From Neoarius graeffei (Eukaryota > Chordata > Actinopteri > Siluriformes > Ariidae): DNA of 64,000 nt. Shown here in pieces: positions 56,987-64,000 of this stretch. Both the position numbers and the translations under genes were made by a program. The stretch's first letter is position 1; each line of letters opens with the position of its first letter. The stretch spans positions 90,983,388-91,047,387 of the forward strand of contig NC_083571.1 in assembly GCF_027579695.1 (NCBI RefSeq). The letters are read 5' to 3'. The notes beneath the pieces were generated by a model that was not told the DNA's origin, did no database searches, and was given only the letters and a program-made list of their open reading frames with translations.

Positions 56987-57364
56987 CTCATCTCATCTCA
57001 TTATCTCTAGCTGCTTTATCCTGTTCTACAGGGTCGCAGGCAAGCTGGAGCCTATCCCAGCTGACTACGGGCGAAAGGCGGGGTACACCCTGGACAAGTC
57101 GCCAGGTCATCACAGGGTTGACACATAGACACAGACAACCATTCACACTCACATTCACACCTACGGTCAATTTAGAGTCATCAATTAACCTAACCTGCAT
57201 GTCTTTGGACTGTGGGGGAAACCGGAGCACCCGGAGGAAACCCACGCGGACACAGGGAGAACATGCAAACTCCACACAATAAGGCCCTCGCCGGCCACGG
57301 GGCTCGAACCCGGACCTTCTTGCTGTGAGGCGACAGCGCTAACCACTACACCACCGTGCCGCCC
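56987..57364 (-). mobile_element. tRNA-derived SINE, GATGA-tail form, full length
   Basis: An exact 13-bp duplication CTTCCAGATATGT (56974-56986, 57365-57377). Head with A box and B box at the right, tail CTCATCTCATCTCATT at the left. Nearly identical to 13790-14169, so recently active. Confidence 0.95.
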
Positions 57365-57508
57365 CTTCCAGATATGTAATATTTGATAATTTTGTGTGTG
57401 TATAGTCATGATCAGCTAAATATTCAGGCATTACTTTGGAAATAGACTTTGTTGCTTTATTCTAGTTTACAAAATATTAATATACAAACAAAAAAAAGAT
57501 ATCAGAAG

Positions 57509-59148
57509 TAGGGGTCGACCAATAATCGGCCTGGCCGATATATCGGGCCGATATTCTGCATTTTTAGGGTTATCGGTATCGGTCATAATTTCCACCGATA
57601 TGCCGATAACATGACTTTTTGCAGCCATTTCATTCCTATCGCGACTGTCACTGCACGTCCTTTCCTGCACTTGCCTCTCTGAGTTCAAGAACACGGTCCC
57701 GCCCACCACAACATCTGATTTGTTTGGCACAAGAGATATAGCCAATCAACACGCGTAGCTAACCGCTGTGAACTATTTCAAGGCGGCCGTATGGGCACTC
57801 GGGCAGAAGCAGATCCCACTTCAAGGTAAGGACATGCTGCTTTTGCCACAATAAGTCACAAACACACAAGTTGCAAAAGCACAACATCATTATATGTTTA
57901 CATTCTTCATCTACTACTTGTTAAAATTGTCCATTTGCATCTGTGTAGCCAGGCAAACTTAGCTTACGGAAGGAAGCACTTGAATTAGCCTACAACCAAC
58001 TAGTCTCGCTGAAACCACATGTAATGTTGTCCATAGTAAGCAGTCCCCAGCATAACATAGGCTGCAGTCATTTTTAAATCCCCGTCTGGAAACGTTGTGA
58101 ATGTGTCAGTAGTTCTACTCGAACAGTAGAATGACAGCCATACAGAGAGGTGGTCAAGGGAAGACGCAATAAAACGCAGTGTTTGTGTTCTGTAGGCTAG
58201 CGCAAGCCTACTGGCTATTTGTTATGGTGATGAGTAAACTTCATGACGTGACTCGTGCTCAAAAAGCGCATTGCACTTGTATATGTTAGGTAACTTTATA
58301 ACGCGCTATTTGAACATTTAAACAAGCCAGGTGTGATATGGTGCTAGTCGGCTGTGTAATACTGTAGGGAGTTTGTCAGGACGCTTGTTGTGGGCTCAGT
58401 AATTAATTGTGTCATGGATGCACACTTGCTTGGATAAACGGTAATGAACGAAATACATCAATTAAACTCTTCACTTAAATGTTCTTATGCTACTTCACAT
58501 TGCGCTGTAATGTACTCCTTATAATTCTTCCGCAAGTGATTCTTCTCGCTAGTGCTTCTGATTTGGAAAGCGATATACTCTTAAAGGAGCAGCCGCTCCT
58601 TTTAACCAGAGCTTTTAACATGCAGAGCAACTGTGCTTCCTTCACTACAATATAATTCTAAATTGGGAATATTAGGCTTGGGCATTAAAAGCATTAGAAT
58701 GTAGATGGTTACTTGTTAAGTTGTTACATAATAGGGAGTGATAGCCTACTTTATGTTTGATTTTACTTTTTAAAAAATGCTGCAGGTAGCTCACTACACT
58801 TGATTTGTTATTTAAAAACTACTTGAAGTTGGTAAGTCTTACTTAGTTCTTAGTGTAAAAGAATCCAGAGTGTATTTTCATTTATTTTCCACTGAAAATG
58901 GTGAGCTGTAATATAGTAGGGAGTGATTTTATTTTTTTATTGGTGAATATTTATTTTATTATTATTTTATTTCTCATTTTATTCTAACTAATGTTTGACT
59001 CTATTGTACAAATGCTGCTGGCATCTCCCTGCACAAAATTTCATGTTCAATTTTACAATTAAACATACATTTCATGGATATGAAGGTCTGTGTCAGTGTG
59101 TGCTATGTTTAATTTCATGTGAATTATAATGTTTACATTTATCGGTTG
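57509..59148 (+). mobile_element. hAT element (GGGGTCGACC...CCGATATATCGG family), cut by the Gypsy element
   Basis: The left end AGGGGTCGACCAATAATCGG is followed by CGATAT-rich subterminal repeats, as in a widespread fish hAT group. A consensus donor (CAAG/GTAAGG, GT at 57826) may mark the end of a non-coding first exon. No transposase domain was recognised. The right end is not in the window: just before the Gypsy LTR the sequence TTTATCGGTTG looks like the start of the right subterminal repeats. Confidence 0.6.
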
Positions 59149-59627
59149 TGTTAGGACTAGGACTGTTTTGGCCTCTAGAGGCCGCTGTTATTTCCTTTTC
59201 ATGTCGTGTTTATTTTGGCCTCTAGAGGCCGCCACTGTTCCTGTGTTTTGTGTTTGTGTTAATTGCCTAATTATCTTCACCTGTGTCCTTTATTAGTTTG
59301 TCTATTTATACCCCTGAGTTCAGTCCTCTTGTCACGGAGTCTTTGTGCTGTTATGTTTATCTCCAGTTTCCTTTGTACTGTGTTTTTTGATCTTCCTAGC
59401 TTTTGTATTTTTGCACTTTGCTTTTCTTTTGGATTATACTCTTTGGTTTTTTTGTTGTCTTTTGTTTTGCCCTGTATATAGTGTATATAGTTTAAATAAA
59501 CCTTTTGATTCTTTTTCTACTTCCGCCTCACGCCTCTGCATTTGAGTCATCCCCCTGGTGGCCTAGTGGGGGTTTGCTGGATTATCACACCAACGAACCA
59601 GGTTCGAATCCCAGCAAAACCCTAACA
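59149..59627 (+). repeat. 5' LTR of a Gypsy chromovirus
   Basis: Starts TGTTAGG and ends CCTAACA; 479 bp. TATTTATACC near 59303 and AATAAA at 59495-59500 are plausible TATA and polyadenylation signals. U3 contains the 14-bp palindrome GGCCTCTAGAGGCC twice (59170-59183, 59217-59230). The last 75 bp include a tRNA-like B box (GGTTCGAATCCC, 59601-59612). The 3' LTR start (63972-64000) is identical over the 29 visible bases. Confidence 0.9.
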
Positions 59628-59640
59628 GAAAGACTCCGTC

Positions 59641-60660
59641 ATGACCGACTCAGCAGAGGCTGCTTCAACTGTCTACCCGGCCAACCTTCAGGGAATTATG
59701 GCAGCTTTGACACGCTTCGGAGCGACCATGGACGCTCATGGACGTACGCTCACCAGCCAACGTGAGGCCCTCGCTCGCCACGAGGAACTGCTTCAGCAAA
59801 TTGGGAAAACCCTGGCACAGCTGACATCTCTGCCTGCATCTCCTGCTCCTGATCCAGTTCCTGCTCCTGATCCAGCTCCCACTCCTGCTCCAGTGCCTCC
59901 TGCAATGCTGCCTTCTTCACCTCGCGAACCCAGCCTTCCTGCACCACAGAGGTATGACGGCAAGCACAGTGAGTGCCGAGAGTTCCTTACCCAGTGTCAA
60001 CTCACCTTTGAGCTTCAGCCTACCACCTACACTACGGATCGCCGCAAGATTGCCTTTGTGATCACCTTATTAGCTGGTAAGGCGCGAGCCTGGGCTACTG
60101 CTATCTGGCAAAGACAGGGACCTGAGTGCTTTGATTTCCAGCTGTTTTCTGAAGAGATGCTTCGGGTCTTCGATCAGGCAGACATCAGTACCGACGCAGC
60201 CCGAAAGCTCATGTCCATCCGGCAAGGAGGAAGCGTCGCAGATTACGCCATCTCGTTCCGAACACTCGCAGCAGTAAGTGGATGGAACGAGACTGCCCTG
60301 GTGTCAGCCTTCCACCATGGTCTGTCTGACCCCATCAAGGACGGTCTGGCCTCTATTGGATGCCCAAGTGACCTCGAAACCCTCATCTCACATGCTATTC
60401 GTCTGGACAACAGGATGAGAGAACGCCACCAAGCCTTGAGCCCCCCCAGCCTCCCTACCTCTACCTGGAGACCGTCTACCTCCTTCAGTGACTGTCCAGA
60501 ACCCATGCAAGTGGGTCGTACTCGCCTCTCCGCATCTGAGAGGGAGCGCAGAAGGAGGGACAAGTGCTGCATCTACTGTGGCAAGCCTGGTCACTTCCGA
60601 GCATCATGTCCCGAACTCTTGGGAAAAGGACCGCCCCGTCCAGCCGAGGGAGGGTTGTGA
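59641..60660 (+). CDS. gag: Gypsy gag polyprotein
   Basis: 339 codons, starting 14 bp after the LTR. Residues about 35-60 form a coiled-coil-like segment, residues 68-100 a Pro/Ala-rich spacer ([11 protein letters not shown]). A capsid-like retrotransposon gag domain follows ([20 protein letters not shown] ... [11 protein letters not shown] ... [10 protein letters not shown]). One CCHC zinc knuckle, C-x2-C-x4-H-x4-C ([14 protein letters not shown]), lies near residues 314-327. No stop or shift. The product packages the RNA in virus-like particles. Its last 34 bases overlap the pol segment in the -1 frame. Confidence 0.93.
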   Translation: MTDSAEAASTVYPANLQGIMAALTRFGATMDAHGRTLTSQREALARHEELLQQIGKTLAQLTSLPASPAPDPVPAPDPAPTPAPVPPAMLPSSPREPSLPAPQRYDGKHSECREFLTQCQLTFELQPTTYTTDRRKIAFVITLLAGKARAWATAIWQRQGPECFDFQLFSEEMLRVFDQADISTDAARKLMSIRQGGSVADYAISFRTLAAVSGWNETALVSAFHHGLSDPIKDGLASIGCPSDLETLISHAIRLDNRMRERHQALSPPSLPTSTWRPSTSFSDCPEPMQVGRTRLSASERERRRRDKCCIYCGKPGHFRASCPELLGKGPPRPAEGGL

Positions 60661-60666
60661 CGGGGC
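60621..60666 (+). promoter_or_regulatory. Programmed -1 ribosomal frameshift signal between gag and pol
   Basis: The heptamer G GGA AAA (60621-60627) is in the correct gag phase for X XXY YYZ slippage. Five bases later GCCCCGTC (60633-60640) can pair perfectly with GACGGGGC (60659-60666), closing an 18-nt loop. Slippage here joins gag directly to the open pol frame. Loop bases 60646-60655 can also pair with 60669-60678, but the two-base connector is short for a full pseudoknot. Confidence 0.85.
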
Positions 60667-63600
60667 CTACCCTCTCTCCCGGACTCCCTGGCCAAGGAAT
60701 CTACATCCCGGTCTCCATCTCCTGGGGTGAGTCTGTCCACTCTTGTCAAGCTTTGATAGACTCAGGGGCGGCTGGGAACTTTATGGATATTCACTTCGCC
60801 CAAAGCATCAATATTCCGACTGCACCTCTTGAAGTCCCACTGTCTGTGTCTGCCCTCGATGGCCAAGCGTTAGGTGATGGAAGAGTCACCCAAGTTACTT
60901 CTCCTGTTTTCCTCCAGTCTCAAGGTCACAAGGAAGAAATATCCCTGCACCTGATTCCTTCACCTGAGTTCCCAGTTATTCTAGGCCTTCCTTGGCTTAC
61001 TCGCCACAACCCTCGCATAGACTGGGTAACAAGCCAGGTTGTGGAATGGGGCCCTGCATGCCATGCCTCTTGTCTGCTCTCTAGCTCTCCTGTGTCTCCT
61101 GCCGAGCCCCCTGATCTCACCGAGTTATCTCAAGTTCCCACAGAGTACTGGGATCTCAAGGAGGTATTCAGCAAGAGCAGGGCCGCCGTTCTTCCTCCGC
61201 ACCGGGCCTACGACTGTGCCATCGACTTGCTCCCTGGGACTACCCCTCCTCGTGGCAGACTGTTTTCACTCTCTCAGCCAGAACGCAAGGCCATGGAGGA
61301 ATACCTCAAAGATGCCCTGGTCTCTGGGTTTATTCGACCCTCCACTTCACCTGCTGGAGCCGGCTTCTTCTTTGTCGGCAAGAAGGATGGGGGGCTCCGA
61401 CCATGTATTGATTACAGGGGCCTGAATAAGATCACTGTGCGCAACCGATATCCCCTTCCGCTGATGTCCACAGCTTTCGACCTGCTCCAAGGCGCCACCG
61501 TCTTCACCAAGTTGGACCTACGGAACGCATACCACCTCATCCGTATCCGACAGGGAGACGAGTGGAAGACTGCCTTTAACACCCCGTCTGGGCACTACGA
61601 ATACCAGGTGATGCCCTTCGGACTCACCAACGCACCAGCTGTTTTTCAGGCCCTAATCAACGACGTCTTAAGGGACATGATTAACCTATACGTTTTTGTC
61701 TACCTCGACGACATCCTTATCTTTTCCAAGACCGTGCAGGAGCACCGCCACCATGTCCGCCAGGTTCTCCAGAGGCTGCTACAGAACAATCTGTTCGCCA
61801 AGGCCCAGAAATGCGAATTTCATGTTCCCGAGGTCTCCTTTCTGGGATTTATTGTACGGACAGGCCAACTCCAAATGGACCCTGCCAAGACCCTGGCCGT
61901 CCGGGATTGGCCTACTCCCAAGTCCGTTAAGGAGGTTCAGCGGTTCTTAGGATTCGCTAACTTCTACCGCAAGTTCATCAGGAACTTCAGTTCTGTGGCA
62001 GCACCCATGTCTGACCTCACCAAAGGGACAGGTGGATCTTATGGCTGGTCTCCTCAGGCAGAAAAGGCGTTCAAAGACCTCAAGGACCGCTTCTGCACGG
62101 CACCCATTCTGGTTCTCCCGGACACCTCCCAACCATTCATCGTGGAGGTGGACGCCTCGGACAGTGGTGTCGGCGCGGTGCTCTCTCAACGTTCGGAAGG
62201 AAAGCTGCACCCCTGCGCTTACTTCTCCCACCGCCTGAGTCCTGCTGAGTCCCGGTACGATGTGGGGGATCGAGAACTGCTAGCGGTCAAACTGGCCCTT
62301 GAGGAGTGGAGGCACTGGCTGGAGGGAGCACAACATCCATTCCTGGTTTGGACTGACCACAAGAACCTGGAGTACCTCCAGCAAGCCAAGAGACTGAACC
62401 CTCGACAGGCTAGGTGGGCCCTGTTTTTCAGTCGGTTTGACTTCACCCTCTCATACCGCCCCGGCTCCAAGAACACCAAACCTGACGCACTGTCCAGACT
62501 GTTCTCTGCCACTAACAGGGAGAATGAAGTCGGGCCTATTATCCCTGTGTCCCGGATTGTGGCCCCTGTCCGCTGGGGTATTGAGGAGGCTGTCCGACGA
62601 GCCCAACGCCAGGACCCCGGTCCTGGGACGGGGCCACCAGGCCTCTTGTACGTCCCACATCAAGCCCGGGCCAAGGTTCTCCAGTGGGGTCACTCTTCCC
62701 CTCTCACCGCCCACCCGGGAGCTCGGAGGACCCTGGACTTCCTGAAAAGACGCTTCTGGTGGCCTAACATGGAGAAGGAAGTAAGGTCATTTGTCCTGTC
62801 CTGTGAGGTTTGCACCAGAACCAAGAACCCACGACAGCGTCCCCAGGGTCTCCTGCATCCTCTGACCATTCCCCGGCGTCCCTGGTCCCACGTGGCAGTC
62901 GACTTTATCACGGGTCTCCCTGAGTCACAAGGTAACACGGTCATTTTGGTCTTAGTTGACAGATTCTCCAAGGCCTGCCGCTTCATACCACTGTGCAAAC
63001 TCCCCTCTGCTCTTGAAACTGCGAAACTTTTGTTTAATCATGTCTTCCGAGTCTTTGGTCTTCCACAGGACATCGTCTCAGACCGAGGGCCCCAGTTCTC
63101 CTCCCGAGTGTGGCACGGGTTCTGCAAGGTCATCGGAGCCACTGCCAGCCTCTCCTCTGGGTTTCACCCACAGTCCAATGGTCAGACGGAGAGGCTCAAC
63201 CAGGACCTGGAAACCACCCTGCGAGGCCTGGCTATGGATAACCCGACATCGTGGAGCACCTGGCTGCCATGGGCGGAGTACGCCCACAACACCCTGCAGT
63301 CATCGGCCACCAAGCTGTCGCCATTCCAGTGCCAATTCGGGTTCCAGCCACCTCTGTTCCCGGACCAGGAGGAGGACGCGGGGGTGCCCTCGGTCAACCA
63401 ATATGTGAGACGGTGTCGCAAGACCTGGAGCAAGGTCAGGAAGACCCTCATACAGACCTCCAGAACCAACCAGACTCAGGCCAACCGCCATAGAAGACCT
63501 GCACACGCTTTCCGCCCTGGGCAGCGTGTTTGGCTGTCCACTAAGGACCTTCCACTGCGGGTGGAGAACCGCAAGCTTGCTCCTCGCTACATTGGCCCCT

Positions 63601-63959
63601 TCAAGGTGGTGCGCAGGGTGAACCCTGTCTCCTACCGGCTCCAGTTGCCCCGGACTCTGAGGATCAACCCCACTTTCCATGTTTCCCTGTTACGGCCCGT
63701 ACTGACATCTACGTATGCCCCTGCCCCTAGGAACCCCCCACCCCCCCGCATCTTCCAGGGGCAGACTGTGTTCACTGTGAATCGCCTGCTTGACTCCCGC
63801 CGGGTCCGCGGCGGGTTGCAATATCTGGTGGACTGGGAGGGCTATGGTCCTGAGGAGCGCTGCTGGGTTCCTGCTCGGGATGTCCTTGATAAAGAACTAT
63901 GTCGGGACTTCCATTCGGCCCATCCGGATCGCCCTGGGAACGTCAGGAGACGCTCCTAG
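60627..63959 (+). CDS. pol: Gypsy pol polyprotein (PR-RT-RNaseH-IN-chromodomain)
   Basis: 1110 codons, open throughout, in the -1 frame relative to gag. Order: aspartic protease ([15 protein letters not shown] at about 45-48). Reverse transcriptase ([17 protein letters not shown] at about 359-362; [10 protein letters not shown]). RNase H ([25 protein letters not shown]). Integrase with an HHCC finger (H about 689 on; SCEVC) and DDE residues at about D759, D819 and E855 (spacing D-59-D-35-E). Then a GPF/Y-like segment ([11 protein letters not shown]) and a C-terminal chromodomain (about 1048-1095: [20 protein letters not shown]). This is the chromovirus order. The combination with a gag-pol -1 shift matches fish sushi-ichi-type elements. 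No inactivating change seen. Confidence 0.93.
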   Translation, partial: RTAPSSRGRVVTGPTLSPGLPGQGIYIPVSISWGESVHSCQALIDSGAAGNFMDIHFAQSINIPTAPLEVPLSVSALDGQALGDGRVTQVTSPVFLQSQGHKEEISLHLIPSPEFPVILGLPWLTRHNPRIDWVTSQVVEWGPACHASCLLSSSPVSPAEPPDLTELSQVPTEYWDLKEVFSKSRAAVLPPHRAYDCAIDLLPGTTPPRGRLFSLSQPERKAMEEYLKDALVSGFIRPSTSPAGAGFFFVGKKDGGLRPCIDYRGLNKITVRNRYPLPLMSTAFDLLQGATVFTKLDLRNAYHLIRIRQGDEWKTAFNTPSGHYEYQVMPFGLTNAPAVFQALINDVLRDMINLYVFVYLDDILIFSKTVQEHRHHVRQVLQRLLQNNLFAKAQKCEFHVPEVSFLGFIVRTGQLQMDPAKTLAVRDWPTPKSVKEVQRFLGFANFYRKFIRNFSSVAAPMSDLTKGTGGSYGWSPQAEKAFKDLKDRFCTAPILVLPDTSQPFIVEVDASDSGVGAVLSQRSEGKLHPCAYFSHRLSPAESRYDVGDRELLAVKLALEEWRHWLEGAQHPFLVWTDHKNLEYLQQAKRLNPRQARWALFFSRFDFTLSYRPGSKNTKPDALSRLFSATNRENEVGPIIPVSRIVAPVRWGIEEAVRRAQRQDPGPGTGPPGLLYVPHQARAKVLQWGHSSPLTAHPGARRTLDFLKRRFWWPNMEKEVRSFVLSCEVCTRTKNPRQRPQGLLHPLTIPRRPWSHVAVDFITGLPESQGNTVILVLVDRFSKACRFIPLCKLPSALETAKLLFNHVFRVFGLPQDIVSDRGPQFSSRVWHGFCKVIGATASLSSGFHPQSNGQTERLNQDLETTLRGLAMDNPTSWSTWLPWAEYAHNTLQSSATKLSPFQCQFGFQPPLFPDQEEDAGVPSVNQYVRRCRKTWSKVRKTLIQTSRTNQTQANRHRRPAHAFRPGQRVWLSTKDLPLRVENRKLAPRYIGPFKVVRRVNPVSYRLQLPRTLRINPTFHVSLLRPVLTSTYAPAPRNPPPPRIFQGQTVFTVNRLLDSRRVRGGLQYLVDWEGYGPEERCWVPARDVLDKELCRDFHSAHPDRPGNVRRRS

Positions 63960-63971
63960 AGGGGGGGGTCC
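63959..63971 (+). promoter_or_regulatory. Polypurine tract
   Basis: AGAGGGGGGGG-type purine run just before the 3' LTR, the usual plus-strand primer site. Confidence 0.8.
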
Positions 63972-64000
63972 TGTTAGGACTAGGACTGTTTTGGCCTCTA
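63972..64000 (+). repeat. 3' LTR, first 29 bases (cut by window end)
   Basis: Identical to the first 29 bases of the 5' LTR at 59149-59177. Confidence 0.95.

Larger units (their letters stand above)
54920..57420 (+). mobile_element. Tc1-like transposon (CAGTGGTGCTTGAAAG family), interrupted and 3'-truncated
   Basis: The left TIR CAGTGGTGCTTGAAAGTTTG follows a TA at 54918-54919. The body is colinear with the inverted partial copy at 22841-23893. It is split by a TIR element (55492-56190) and a SINE (56987-57364). The right TIR is missing. Confidence 0.88.
44339..64000 (+). other. cdh2 intron 2 (5' part)
   Basis: No further cadherin exon was found up to the end of the window, so at least 19.7 kb belongs to the second intron if the gene assignment is right. 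A very long intron 2 is typical of classical cadherins. 44340-47143 and 47534-51852 contain microsatellites and otherwise no gene or transposon that I could support. Confidence 0.6.

Noticed and set aside
59551..59620. Functional tRNA gene in the LTR
   Set aside because: B box is good but the acceptor and T stems do not pair well; noted only as tRNA-like.
59750..59947. Gln/Glu-rich minus-strand frame within gag
   Set aside because: Antisense of the Pro/Ala spacer of gag.
60633..60678. Classical H-type pseudoknot after the slippery site
   Set aside because: The second pairing exists on paper, but only two bases connect the 3' strand of stem 1 to stem 2, too short to span an 8-bp stem; a hairpin is safer.

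Overview
The window is eukaryotic DNA, almost certainly from a teleost fish. Evidence: a recognisable Rex3 (RTE-clade) LINE, several copies of a common fish tRNA-derived SINE, Tc1-like and hAT families with fish-type termini, a chromodomain Gypsy element of the sushi-ichi type, long CA/AT microsatellites, and one host gene with short exons and long introns. I cannot name the species.

Host gene: the only host protein-coding gene I can support is the 5' end of a classical type I cadherin, best match N-cadherin (cdh2), on the + strand. Coding exon 1 is 40811-40858 (signal-peptide start) and coding exon 2 is 44230-44338 (end of the signal region plus start of the prodomain). No exon 3 was found, so 44339-64000 reads as the long second intron typical of classical cadherins. 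The CpG-rich leader lies about 40430-40810, directly beside a Harbinger-derived element.

Layout: 1-3562 holds a palindromic foldback element split by a near full-length but broken Rex3. 3908-8948 is a nest of hAT elements and a Tc1 MITE. 9226-11363 has a SINE split by a MITE, then two nested Tc1-type elements. 11367-15715 is a broken LINE split by an LTR-like element that itself carries a SINE. 16655-21035 is a Tc1/mariner element split by two hATs. 22677-25502 has two Tc1 families. 25554-33263 is a 7.7 kb hAT with several levels of nesting, including a minisatellite and fragments coding THAP-, YqaJ-partner-like and SANT-like N-termini. 33705-39745 holds a hAT, an old SINE, a SINE-derived minisatellite and an L2-like LINE tail split by a composite element. 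39840-44338 is the cadherin promoter, exon 1, intron 1 and exon 2. 44339-57500 is intron with microsatellites, SINEs, a foldback element, a third composite element and a Tc1 fossil. 57509-64000 is a hAT interrupted by an apparently intact Gypsy chromovirus (5' LTR, gag, pol, first 29 bases of the 3' LTR).

Most notable: (i) a GGGAAAA slippery heptamer followed 5 nt later by an 8-bp GC-rich stem at the gag/pol junction; (ii) an uninterrupted 440-codon chimeric reading frame joining a SANT/Myb-like exon to the C-terminal half of a LINE reverse transcriptase; (iii) a TIR element family present three times in the window, each copy carrying the same hAT MITE at the same place, with a 4-bp target duplication supported by a paralogous empty site; (iv) repeated internal-deletion derivatives of DNA transposons that keep only the first coding exon and its splice donor.
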